DNA of 10,160 nt, from contig JADKBC010000041.1 in assembly GCA_016715205.1 (NCBI GenBank), positions 1-10,160 on the forward strand. Direction: 5' to 3'. The notes under the pieces were generated by a model. It worked only from the letters and a program-made list of their open reading frames with translations, ran no database searches and had not been told where the DNA came from. Source of the DNA: Holophaga sp. (lineage in GTDB: Bacteria; Acidobacteriota; Holophagae; Holophagales; Holophagaceae). This document shows, in pieces, positions 1 through 8,376 of the stretch (positions within the stretch are counted from its first letter, which is position 1; every line of letters begins with the position of its first letter). The position numbers and the translations under genes are program-made.

Positions 1-591
1 TACAATGACGGCCCGGATTTTGAGATTGCCTTCGATGAGTTCATGCTGGGCTGGCGCTCGTTCAATTATCTCTTTCTCGTTATTTACCCGCGCGAGCGCG
101 AGTTGGAACTCCTGACGGCTTTGGGGCCATACGCAGACCCGCAGTGGGCCAACCAGCACGCTCTGGAACTGGCCCAGGCCGAAACCCTCAGCCTGACCGG
201 GATTGACCAGTATTTCGCTGCTTTCAACGTCGGCACAAGCCAGGTCAATTTGCTTTCTTACGTGGATGCAGGTGTGGCTTACGATGAGGCCTTCCGGCTG
301 TATGCCGCTCTGCCAGACGACAGCAAACGTCCCTTCCGTATGATGTGGTACCAGACCGGTCCATATTGGGCCTATTATTACGCCGGGCGCTATCAGGATG
401 TGATTAATCTGGCCGACACCACCCTTAAAGACACCATCGCCGAGCCGGTGCTGGAAGAGAGCCTGTACTGGCGGGCGATGGGGCAGGTGGCGGTCGGGCA
501 GACGGATGCTGCCGTGGAAGACCTGCGCAGCAGCCTGAAGTACCATCCGGAATTTGCCCCAGCCTCAATTTGCTCCAAAGCCTTGGGGTAA
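1..591 (+). CDS. C39 family peptidase-like protein with TPR tail (C-terminal part)
   Basis: The reading frame is open from base 1, so the gene begins upstream of the window. The first residues (YNDGPDFEIAFDEFMLGWRS) resemble the end of a C39-type cysteine peptidase domain, the stretch after the catalytic His region where such proteins read DEFM..WRSFNY. The rest is helical and TPR-like: paired Ala/Tyr-rich helices (WAYYYAGRYQDVINLADTTL, then LYWRAMGQVAVGQTDAAVED) and a typical closing repeat. The catalytic Cys and His are outside the window, so peptidase activity cannot be judged. The read frame stops at 589-591 after an atypical SICSKALG. One extra base near 570 would give QFALQSLGVTP and a TGA at 597-599, which fits the TPR pattern better. 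It lies 22 bp before sbcD, so co-transcription is possible. The family call is from memory of similar Chloroflexota proteins. Confidence 0.68.
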   Translation, partial: YNDGPDFEIAFDEFMLGWRSFNYLFLVIYPRERELELLTALGPYADPQWANQHALELAQAETLSLTGIDQYFAAFNVGTSQVNLLSYVDAGVAYDEAFRLYAALPDDSKRPFRMMWYQTGPYWAYYYAGRYQDVINLADTTLKDTIAEPVLEESLYWRAMGQVAVGQTDAAVEDLRSSLKYHPEFAPASICSKALG

Positions 592-621
592 CACCCTGAC
601 ACACTTGACCCAGGTGGGAAT

Positions 622-1907
622 ATGAAGCTTTTACACTTTGCCGATGCCCATATTGACATTGCCAATCATGGACGCCAGGATGCGCAAACGGGTTTGCCGG
701 TGCGCGTGCTGGACTTTTTGCGCTCGATGGATACGATTGTGGACGCCGCCATCCAGGAAAAGGTGGACCTGGTGATCTTTGCCGGCGACGCCTACAAGGA
801 CCGCACTCCCGCTCCAACCTTTCAGCGTGAGTGGGGCCGGCGGATTATCCGGCTTTCCCAGGCCGGGATTCCCACCCTGCTGCTGGTAGGCAACCACGAC
901 CTCTCGCCAGCCATCGGGCGGGCGCACGCCCTGGAAGAGTTCAACACCCTTCAGGTGCCGCATGTCCATGTGCTGGAACGGCCGCGCTTTCTGCGCCCTG
1001 CCGATCTGGAAGGCCTGCCGGTGCAGGTGTTGGCCCTGCCCTGGATCTCGCGCTCGGGTTTGATGGCCCATCTGGGGATGAGCGCCAGCAAACCGGAGGA
1101 GATTTACACCGAGCTGGAGGGCCGCCTGCAGGAGCTGGTGAACAACTGGCTGGAAGAAGCCGACCCGGATCTGCCGGTCATTTTGACGGCCCACGCCTCG
1201 GTGCAGGGCGCCAGCTACGGCGGTGAGCGGATGGTCATGCTGGGCGGCGATCTGGTGCTGTCCGGGTCGCTGGTGCGGGATGCCCGCCTGGACTATGTGG
1301 CCCTGGGGCATATTCACAAGCCGCAGGACCTCAACCCAAAAGCCCACCCGCCCGTCATCTATCCCGGTTCGATCGAACGGGTCGATTTTGGCGAAGCGGC
1401 GGAAAATAAATATTTTATTATTGCCGATGTGCAGCGCGGCCAGACCAAAGTGGAATGGCGCCAGATCCACGGCGTGCGCCCCTTTGTAGACTGCTTTGTC
1501 AGCCTGAAATTGGAAGACGGTGACTTTGGCGTCACCGAACGCCTGCGCTCTGCTCTGCCGGAGAAGGAAAAGCTGGATGGGGCTGTGGTCCGCCTGACGG
1601 TGGAATATCCGCGGGCCTGGGAGGCCCTGATAGACGACGCTCCCCTGCGGGCTCACACGGCCGGGGCGTTGGAATTCCGGCTGCTTAAGCGGCCGTTGTC
1701 AGATGTGCGCATCCGGCTGCCCCAGGGCCAGGCGGTTGGCAGCATGCCGCCCCAGGAACTGCTGGGGCTGTTCTGGCGGGCCAATCACCTGGATGAAGGC
1801 GAGCAGTCTGTTTTGGCCGGCCTGGCAGAGGAGATTATCCGCCAATCAAACGAGGCTCTGATCGCACCGGAAACTACGATCGGCCCGGCGGCGAGGTGGA
1901 CTTATGA
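622..1907 (+). CDS. sbcD: SbcD: Mre11-type exonuclease subunit of SbcCD
   Basis: This is the nuclease subunit of the SbcCD complex, which processes DNA ends and cleaves hairpins during repair. All metallophosphoesterase motifs are visible: D8 and H10 in FADAHID, D56 in FAGDAYKDR, G90-N91-H92-D93 in LLVGNHD, H191 in LTAHAS, and H230/H232 in LGHIHK. The remaining part is the usual capping domain. The start is ATG 622, with AGGTGGGA a few bases upstream. As read, the frame runs on into SbcC and stops only at 2475, giving a 617-residue apparent fusion. Adding one C in the CCC at 1885-1887 gives an ending of GGEVDL and a TGA at 1905-1907, overlapping the ATG of sbcC (ATGA) and giving 428 aa, normal for the family. 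The fusion is therefore probably an artefact. Function is highly secure; the exact C-terminus is inferred. Confidence 0.93.
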
Positions 1908-4514
1908 TCCGCTGCGCCTGCGGCTGAGTGGTTTTCTTTCTTATCGGGATCCGGTGGAACTGGATTTTACGAAATTTGACCTGGCCTGTATTTCGGGCTC
2001 AAACGGCGCTGGGAAATCTTCCCTGCTGGATGCCATGGTCTGGGCTCTGTTTGGCCAGGCGCGCAAGCGCGACGAAACCCTGATCCACACCCACCCGGAC
2101 AACAAATCGGCGGAGGTCATTTTTGTCTTTGCTTACGAGGGCAACCTTTTTCGGGTGCAGCGCAGCCTGGGCCGCGGCAAAGGCACACTCTTGGAATTTC
2201 AAATTTACCAGGCCGCAGCTCCGGGCGGCGCCGGCGGGGTGCCGGATGACCTGGACGCTGTTCTGGCAGAGCGCGGCGGTTGGAAACCACTGACCGGTCC
2301 CACCCTGCGCGAAACCCAGAACCTGATCCAAAGCACCCTGCGGATGGATTACGAAACGTTCATGAACGCCTCGTTTTTCTGCAGGGCAAAGCGACCAGTT
2401 TACCCAGCAGCGCCCGGCAGACCGCAAGCGAATTTTGGGCAGCATTCTGGGCCTGGAGATCTGGGAAGTGTATAAAGAACGGGCTGGTGAGCGGCGCAAA
2501 GGGCTGGAAAGTCAGATTGCCACGCTGCAGGGCAGCCTGCAGGAGATTAACCTGGAACTGGCCGAGGAGGCCGGGCGCATAAATCGCCTGAGCCAGCTGC
2601 GGGCTGAGCTGGAGCGCCTGGCCCAGGTGCGCCAGGTGCAAACCGCCGCCCTGGAGAATATCCGCCGGGCCGCTGCCACCCTCAGCGAGCAGCGCCGCCT
2701 GGTGGATGCGCTCACCCGCCAGGTGGATGCCACCGGTCGGCGCCTGAGCGAACTGCAGGTGCGCCGCCAGAGCCGGCAGGCCGAATTGAACACCTGCCAG
2801 GATCTGCTGGGGCGCGCTGCTATTCAGGCGGGGTATGCTGCCTGGCAGGAGGCCCTGCAGGCCCTCCAGCGTTGGGATGAGACTGCAGCGCTTTCACGAC
2901 CAGGAACCACGCCGGCAGGGGCCCTGCAAACCATTGCGGTGGAAGAGGCCCGCCTACGGGCCGAAAAGCAGGCGCTGTCTGCCCAGCAAACCGCGCTGCG
3001 CGACGAGCAAAATGCCCAGGCGGCCGCAGCAGGGCAGCGCCAGGCTGCTCAACTCAAGCTCGATGAGATCAACGTCCAGCTGTTGACGCGCACAGAAATT
3101 GAAAACGACCTGCGCCAGGCCCGCCAGCGACTGGCAGATGCCAAAGCAGAAAACCCGCGCCTGAAAGCTGAAATGGACGACCTGAAAGCCCGGATCGACC
3201 GGCTGCAGACCATGGAGGGTTCGATCTGCCCATTCTGCGGGCAGCCCGCTGGAACCAGACCAGCGAACGGCTGGTGACGGATCTGTTCAGCCAGGGTGTG
3301 GAGCGCGGCGACCGCTGGCGCGCCAACCGTTTGCTGCTGGACCAGGCCGACCAACTGGTGAATGGGTTGGAGACTCGCCTGGCGGGCTTTACCCGCCTGG
3401 AATCCGAAGCGCAAATCCACCAGCGTTCCCTGGATCAGGCCGCTATTCGCCTGCAACAGCTTGCCGAACGCCAGGCCGCCTGGGAGCAGGCGGGGGCGCC
3501 GCGCCTGGCGGAAATTGACCGGCTGCTGTCCGAACAGGGTTTTGCCCAGGCTGCCCGCCAGGAACTGGCGGTCCTGGACGCCGAGTTGAAGGCGATTGGC
3601 TATGACGCTGCCGAACATGATGCAGTCCGCCGGAGCGAACTGGCAGGCCGGGCGGCCGAGGCCGAACTGCGTGAGCTGGAAAAGGCCCGGGCTACCCAGG
3701 CCGCCCTGGAGCGCGAGATTGCCCTGCTGGTGACCCAGCAGGCTGAGGTGGAAACGGAATTGACCCAGCAGCGCCAGGAATTGTCTTCGGCGGCAGCTTT
3801 GCTGGCCCAGGCTCAGGCCCAGGCGCCGGATGTGGCGGCTGCCGAGCGCCAGTTGTTTGGGATGCAGGAGCAGGAAAACCGCCTGCGTCTGGAGGTTGGC
3901 GCTGCCCAGCAAAAGGTGGAAGTGCTGGGCGATTTGAAACTGCGCAAGAAGGAACTGGAAGCGGCCCAGGAGGAATTTGCCCGTCAGGTGGCGCGTCTGC
4001 GCCAGTTGGAACGAGCCTTTGGCAAGGACGGTGTCCCGGCTCTGCTCATCGAGCAGGCCCTGCCCCAGATTGAGGAAAAAGCCAACGAGCTGCTTGACCG
4101 TTTGAGCGGCGGGGGTATGGCAGTCCGCTTTGTGACCCAGGCCGATTACAAAGACAAAAAGCGCGAAGATAAGAAAGAGACTTCGATATTCAAATCAGCG
4201 ACGGAAGCGGGACGCGAGATTATGAGCTCTATTCGGGCGGCGAGGCCTTCCGGGTTAACTTCGCCATCCGGCTGGTCCTTTCAGAGGTTTTAGCCCAGCG
4301 GGCTGGAGCGCGCCTGCAAATGTTGGTGGTGGATGAAGGCTTTGGCAGCCAGGATGCCCAGGGCCGCCAGCGCCTGATTGAAGCCATCAATTTGGTGCGC
4401 CCCGATTTTGCCAAGATCCTGGTTATCACCCATATTGACGAGTTGAAAGACGCTTTCCCAACCCGGATTGAAGTTGAAAAAACAGCCCGAGGCAGTGTCC
4501 TCCGGATTGTGTAA
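1904..4514 (+). CDS. sbcC: SbcC: Rad50/SMC-type ATPase subunit of SbcCD (frame broken by indels)
   Basis: This is the ATPase partner of SbcD. The features appear in order: an N-terminal ABC half with Walker A GSNGAGKS (1996-2019) and a Q-loop region (FMNASFFLQGK, about 2359-2390), a Gln/Ala/Glu/Leu-rich coiled coil, a zinc hook CPFC (3227-3238), a returning coiled coil, and a C-terminal half with signature YSGGE (4230-4244), Walker B MLVVDEGFGSQD (from 4320) and the switch His in THID (4431-4433). It starts at ATG 1904, preceded by GAGGTGG and overlapping the sbcD stop. The sequence occupies three frames. Five single missing bases, near 1910 (C), 2378 (T), 2400 (T), 3251 (G) and 4182, restore one frame of exactly 871 aa with the hook near residues 443-446. 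No in-frame stop or motif loss is seen otherwise. It is either mis-sequenced or very recently inactivated; I favour the former. It ends at TAA 4512-4514. Confidence 0.92.
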
Positions 4515-4515
4515 T

Positions 4516-4552
4516 AAAAAACGAGGATGACCAGCGGTCATCCTCGTTTTTT
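4516..4552. terminator. Strong bidirectional rho-independent terminator between convergent genes
   Basis: A run of six A, then CGAGGATGACC, a 3-base loop AGC (4533-4535), GGTCATCCTCG and six T form a perfect 17-bp hairpin with U-tracts in both directions. It begins directly after the sbcC stop. On the minus strand it follows the probable TAA (4557-4559) of the DUF5667 gene. It therefore ends both convergent transcripts. Confidence 0.93.
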
Positions 4553-4556
4553 ATTG

Positions 4557-5894
4557 TTAGTCGTCGTCGTCGGGCTTCGGCGTTTTGGTTGGGGTTGGCG
4601 ATTTATCGTTGTCGCCGCTGGAGGTGGGTGTTGGGGTCTTGGTGTTTCCACCGCCAGAACCGCTGCCCGATCCTCCACCCGATCCGCCGCTGTGGTCGGA
4701 GTCAGTTGGTTTGGGAGTCTGAGTTGGCTTAGGCCCGTCGGTTGGTTTGGTCTCTTCAATTGGCCGGGCGGTTTCGGTCGAGCGCTGTGTTTTGGTGGCC
4801 TCAGGCTCGTGAGTTTTGCTCGGCTCGGCTCCTGGGTTTTGGTTGCTTCGCGGGTTTCAGTTGACTCCGGTGTTTTGCTGGCCTCAGTCTCACGCGGCTC
4901 GGGAGTTTTGGTCGGTGAGGCTTTGGTGTTTGTGTACTCGGTGGTCTCAGAAGGCTCCAGGTTTTCTTCAAAACCTGACTTGCCCAGTGAAATTTCAATC
5001 GCCAGCCACTTTCCATCGCCCAGAAGCACCGCCTTTGCCAGCGCCTGGCTGCCAATTTTCGGCTCGCCGCTAATTTGGGTGCGGCTGTTGATTTGGAGTT
5101 CGACTTCACCCAGCGTCCAGCGGTCGGCAACGATTTTTGAAATGACGCCGTTGATTTCCAGCTTGTGACTCTTGATCTCGTGGGCTTGAACAGCTCCGTC
5201 CGCCAAAAGCGTTCCGTGGACATTGGCATAGTCGCCCACAGCGATATTGGCGTCAATTTGGGTTTGGCCGTCAGTTTTAATCATCAGTCCGTTGATTTTC
5301 CAGGCTGAACCGATGCTTTCCACCGGGCCGCCAAAGTCGATTTCTGTCATCGATTTGGATTGGCTGGTCAAAATTTGGATTTCATTCAGGCGTTTCTTCA
5401 TCAAAAGATTTTTCCAAACGCAGTTTTTGGTCCTGGCCTTGGGCCAGCAGCAGTTGGGTTTGTTCGGCAGCCCGCTTGACAGGGTACAGCACGTCTCCGG
5501 GAATAGCGCGGGCAGAAACCCGAACTGCGCCAAATGCCCCGATGAAGGAGAAAATCAGGAAGAGCATGACTGTTGCCCGCATATAAGGCGACAGGCGCAC
5601 CTGGCGAAATGAGATCCAGGGCAGCCAGAAGAGCCATTTTGCTTTGCTGCTGCGCTGGTCAGCCTGGGCGATGGACGCAGCTTTCATAAATTTGGCCCGG
5701 CTGAGGTTTTGGGCCGCTGCAGGGACCGGGATCGCTGTTAATTCCTGGTGGAGCTGGCCTGCAGCGGCCAGCATCGGGCGAAGCTCGGCCGCCTGCTGCG
5801 GATAGCGCTGGAGAATCTCGTCCAGTGTTTCACCCTGTTCGAGCAAGGTCAGACAATCTTCAAAAATTTGGGAATTGACATCACTCGTATTCAT
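4557..5894 (-). CDS. Membrane-anchored DUF5667/DUF5666 protein, likely partner of the adjacent sigma factor
   Basis: The start ATG is at 5894-5892, with GAAGGA upstream. Residues 1-100 are soluble and Gln/Ala/Leu-rich, and include DEILQRYPQQAAELRPML, typical of zinc-less anti-sigma-like leaders next to Chloroflexota ECF genes. One membrane helix follows (about 106-126, MRATVMLFLIFSFIGAFGAV). After it comes ARAIPGDVLYPVKRAAEQTQL, the hallmark of DUF5667. Two DUF5666-like beta repeats follow, each with an ING/GPVESIG..W start and a VGD or GSQ turn. The tail is rich in Thr/Pro/Glu/Lys, then Gly/Ser, and ends KPDDDD at TAA 4557-4559. The frame breaks twice: an extra A in the run at 5393-5395, and a missing base near 4823. 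Repaired, it is 445 aa. Because of the breaks the read frames stop at 5382 and, for the second part, 4538. The anti-sigma role is inferred from context; the domains are recognised from memory. Confidence 0.78.
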
Positions 5895-6485
5895 ATCTAC
5901 CGATTTTCCTTCTAACAGCCGCCGTAAGCAGCGATTGCACGAAATTGCAAAACTTTTACTGCGCTGACCGATTTTTTCATCTGGGATGGGCGGCTTTCTT
6001 CCGAACACTCGCCTGCGAACCGCAGGGTGAGAACACTTGAGGCTCGGGGTGAGCTGCTTCAAAGCCGATTTCAACTCGCTGCTTTGCCAGGCTTGCTCAA
6101 ACGTTTGGGCCGGGTGCGATTCGCCTGCGGTGATCCGATCGTTTCCAGCTCTTGAACCGGGCGGCATACACCTGGCGCAGGTGATCGGATCATATTGCTG
6201 GCAGTGCCCAAAGCCAGAGCGCAATTTTTTTCGGCCAGCGCCGCGCTTCAGTGCTTCCAACAGACGCATAAACACTTCAGAAGCAATATCCTCCGCCGTA
6301 TGCTGGTCGCTCAGGCGGAAGGCAGTAAAACGGTAAACGTCTGGATAATAACGTTCATGCACGGCAGCCAGGGCTGTCATGTCCAGACGGCGAATGCGTG
6401 CAAGCATATCGACAGAGTCCATCAGGGGCTTGGTCTTGATATTCAACATAGATTTAGGCGATATTATAAACGGTTCCTGATTCAT
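5881..6485 (-). CDS. ECF-type RNA polymerase sigma factor (heavily frame-broken)
   Basis: Sigma region 2 is clear in one frame: LAAVHERYYPDVYRFTAFRL and then AEDIASEVFMRLLEALKR, the -10 recognition and core-binding helices. The rest is spread over three frames but readable in order: GTASNMI, then DHLRQVYAARFKSWKRSDHR, then EQAWQSSELKSALKQLTP, then LRFAGECSEE, then MKKSVSAVKVLQFRAIAAL (region 4 helix-turn-helix), then RRLLEG. About seven or eight indels between roughly 6230 and 5905 are needed. A last missing A near 5911 gives the end KIGRYEYE and TGA at 5883-5881, overlapping the next gene's start by 14 bases. The true start is uncertain: ATG at 6485, 6449 (MLNIK), 6422 (MDSVD) or 6407 (MLARI). 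A TATAAT at 6468-6463 argues for 6449 or 6422. As read, the frame continues into the DUF5667 gene, giving a false 367-residue fusion. Confidence 0.75.
6463..6468 (-). promoter_or_regulatory. Candidate -10 box for the sigma/DUF5667 operon
   Basis: The minus strand reads TATAAT here, a perfect sigma-70-type -10 hexamer in front of the second and third possible start codons of the sigma gene. No good -35 is seen 16-18 bases upstream. If it is used, the transcript starts around 6456 and the ATG at 6485 cannot be the start. Confidence 0.4.
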
Positions 6486-6552
6486 TTAGCTTGCAGCCTT
6501 CATCTAGATAGTCGTTGAGCAGGCCAAAAAGTTACGGGTTGATGTGAGATAA

Positions 6553-6598
6553 TTTTGGATGTTTGCTGCAGGCCAAAGCCCGCAGCAAACATCCAAAA
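6553..6598. repeat. Palindromic repeat, copy 1
   Basis: A perfect 17-bp stem, TTTTGGATGTTTGCTGC (6553-6569) paired with GCAGCAAACATCCAAAA (6582-6598), encloses a 12-base loop. It shares the 12-mer AAACATCCAAAA and the GCTGCAG centre with the hairpin at 9520-9565, so the two look like members of one repeat family. It lies upstream of the sigma gene and 15 bp outside the left end of the insertion sequence. It could act as a terminator, but no strong T-run follows on either side. Confidence 0.75.
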
Positions 6599-6608
6599 AT
6601 CGACTGCA

Positions 6609-6613
6609 AGCCA
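6609..6613. repeat. Target-site duplication, left copy (AGCCA)
   Basis: AGCCA directly abuts the left end of the element and is repeated in the same orientation at 8233-8237, directly outside the right end. Five bases can match by chance, so this rests on the exact placement. Confidence 0.6.
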
Positions 6614-6634
6614 GGGTGTGGATCATTTTTTCGG
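6614..6634 (+). repeat. Left terminal inverted repeat of the insertion sequence
   Basis: It begins GGGTGTGGA and ends TTTTTTCGG. It matches the inverted right end except at three central positions. Confidence 0.85.
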
Positions 6635-6671
6635 AAAGGGGGTAAGATAAAAAGAGAGCAGGAGGCGTAGT

Positions 6672-8223
6672 ATGAACGGCGAACAAATGCGCAAGAGTTG
6701 GAACGGGATGAGCGAAGAAATCATCAGCGGGATCGCCGAATGGCGGCAGCAGCACCCGCAGGCGACATTTCGAGAGCTTGAAGAGGAAGTGGATCGGCGG
6801 CTGGCGGTAATGCGAGCAAAAATGTTGGCAGATGCAGCCATGGCCAGTGCGCAAAGGGAGTGGGAACAGGGCAGTCAGGGGGTAGGGTGTCCAGAATGTG
6901 GGGCGACACTGGAACGCAAAGGGAAGAAGAAGCGGAAATTACTGACCCGAGGTGGTCAGGAAATAGAGTTGGAGCGAGAATACGGGGTATGCCCGGCCTG
7001 TGGGCAGGGGATTTTTCCCCCTGGATGAAGAGCTTCAGTTATTACCGGGCTGCTTGACCCCGCATGGGCATGAATGCCTGGTACGTTTATCAGGGTGGAT
7101 GCCATTTGAGAAGGCAGCAGAACTACTTGAGGATATGCTGGGGATACGGGTGAGCAAGGGGGTGAGCCAGCGGTATACAGAAGCTGCGGGGGCGGCGTAT
7201 GAACAGCTGCAAACGGAAGAAGTTGAGCGGCTGGAGAAAGAAGCGCCTGAGCCGAAAATGGGAGCAGAGAAGCTGCAAATAAGCGCAGACGGGGCGATGG
7301 TTCCTTTGGTGCATGGGGTGTGGGCGGAAGTACGCACGGTTGTGATCGGTGAAGTGGTATCAAAAGTCGACCGGGAAGGCCAACAAGTAGCCCACGCCGA
7401 AAATTTGAGTTATTTTTCGCGCAAAATAAATGCGCAGACTTTTCAGCGCCTGGCGCTGGTGGAAATGCACCGGCGTAACGTAGAAAAAGCCAGGCAAGTG
7501 GCGGCTGTGATGGATGGGGCAGAATGGGAACAAGGATTTGCGGACTACCACTGCCCGCTAGCCACGCGCATTCTGGATTTTCCCCATGCTGCCGAGCATG
7601 TGAACTTGATCGGTGAAGCTGTGTATGGTCAACACACCCCAGAAAGCCGTGCCTGGTTGGGCGATCGTCTCCACCGCCTGAAGCATGAAGGGCCAGACCA
7701 AATACTCCTGGAATTCCAGCAACTCCAACAGGCTCATCCTGAGAAGGAAGCCATTACCAGTAACCTGGCTTACCTGGAAAAGCGCAGAGTGCAGATGCAA
7801 TACCCCGAATTTCAAGCCCAGGGCTGGCCAATTGGCAGTGGGATTGTGGAAAGTGCTAACAAACTGGTGGTCGAAGCCCGCTTGAAAGGGTCGGGCATGC
7901 ACTGGGCAGATAAGCACGTCAATCCGATGCTTGCTCTCCGTAATGTGATTTGCTCAGACCGCTGGAAAGAAGAATGGCCAAAGGTCGAAGCTAAGATACG
8001 TCTACAAGCCAGAGAGCGGCGAACCCATTTACACTGCTCCCGAAAGGTTGCCCCAGCGGCCGAGCCTGTCCCGCCTAAACCGCTGGTAGATGATCTGATC
8101 CTGCAACACGTCGCCGAGCGCATCGCTCAAGATGGCGAGCCCAAAAAGCCAAGACCTAACCCCTGGCGAAACTTCAAGCACGGCAAGGCGCTTTATCAGC
8201 CCTCTTCTCCCCCGAAAAATTAG
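6672..8223 (+). CDS. ISKra4-family transposase (one frame break in a C-run)
   Basis: This is the DDE-type transposase of the surrounding element. ATG 6672 has a perfect AGGAGG six bases upstream. The N-terminal part carries a zinc ribbon, CPECGATLERKGKKKRK and then VCPACGQG. A second frame holds the catalytic part: ISADGAMVPL (Asp at 7288), VMDGAEWEQ (Asp at 7513), ILDFPHAAEH (7570 on), and GSGIVESANKLVVEARLKGS with Glu at 7849, the motif set of this family. The first frame stops at TGA 7026-7028, and the second opens just before it. The switch lies in ATTTTTCCCCCTGG: with four instead of five C (7017-7021) the protein reads continuously through GIFPLDEEL, about 516 aa. The extra C is either an error, an inactivating mutation, or a +1 slippage site (CCC-CCT). 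Which Asp residues are catalytic is inferred from family pattern. Confidence 0.9.
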
Positions 8224-8232
8224 TCCACACCC
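8212..8232 (-). repeat. Right terminal inverted repeat of the insertion sequence
   Basis: Read on the minus strand from 8232 it begins GGGTGTGGA and ends TTTTTCGG. It contains the transposase stop codon TAG at 8221-8223. Confidence 0.85.
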
Positions 8233-8237
8233 AGCCA
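8233..8237. repeat. Target-site duplication, right copy (AGCCA)
   Basis: Second copy of AGCCA, flush with the right inverted repeat, in the same orientation as 6609-6613. Confidence 0.6.
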
Positions 8238-8248
8238 TGCTCAGTTTG

Positions 8249-8277
8249 TTTACTTTAACCCTGATTGGGCGTATACT
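8249..8277 (+). promoter_or_regulatory. Candidate promoter upstream of the SWIM gene
   Basis: TTTACT (8249-8254), 17 bases and TATACT (8272-8277) form a plausible sigma-70-type promoter just outside the right end of the insertion sequence. Transcription would start near 8284. The -35 matches the TTGACA consensus in four of six bases. Confidence 0.5.
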
Positions 8278-8345
8278 TTACACAGATGACACTCCTCGCT
8301 CTGTTTTTGAGTGATAAGACGATCCCTGTTTCTCGTTGCTAATAT

Positions 8346-8376
8346 AGGCACGCGCTTTTGCGCGTGCCTTTTTTTT
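8346..8376 (+). terminator. Strong terminator in the leader of the SWIM gene
   Basis: GGCACGCGC (8347-8355), loop TTTT and GCGCGTGCC (8360-8368) form a 9-bp GC-rich stem, followed by eight T (8369-8376). It lies about 60 bases after the presumed transcription start and about 30 bases before the SWIM start codon. It would end a roughly 93-nt leader RNA (about 8284-8376). It could be an attenuator, the end of a small RNA, or the terminator of a former upstream gene. Confidence 0.88.

Larger units (their letters stand above)
6614..8232 (+). mobile_element. Complete ISKra4-family insertion sequence, about 1.62 kb
   Basis: Both ends are defined by 21-bp imperfect inverted repeats (6614-6634 and 8212-8232) that begin GGGTGTGGA and end TTTTTCGG, with 18 of 21 positions identical. 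A 5-bp direct repeat AGCCA abuts each end (6609-6613 and 8233-8237), as expected of a target duplication. The single gene inside encodes an ISKra4-type transposase, whose stop codon lies in the right repeat. The element sits between the sigma operon and the SWIM gene, leaving both neighbours apparently intact. Confidence 0.88.

Noticed and set aside
631..1656. Minus-strand open frame of 341 codons within sbcD
   Set aside because: It lies opposite a motif-complete SbcD, has a His/Gln-rich shadow composition and no recognisable domain.
2435..3277. A separate short coiled-coil gene starting at TTG 2435
   Set aside because: It is the middle of SbcC; the preceding codons in the same frame (QQRPADRKRI) continue the Q-loop region after two missing T.
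3049..3912. Minus-strand open frame of 287 codons within sbcC
   Set aside because: It is the complement of the Gln/Ala/Leu coiled coil; its Leu/Gln-rich sequence is a mirror of GC-rich codons, not a protein family.
4527..5168. Plus-strand open frame of 213 codons opposite the DUF5667 tail
   Set aside because: It is Trp/Val/Gly/Ser-rich low complexity caused by the complement of Thr/Pro/Lys codons, and starts inside the terminator hairpin.
5382..6485. A natural sigma-DUF5667 fusion protein of 367 residues
   Set aside because: The sigma middle part is scrambled across frames and the partner has its own start with a ribosome-binding site; the join comes from a missing A near 5911.
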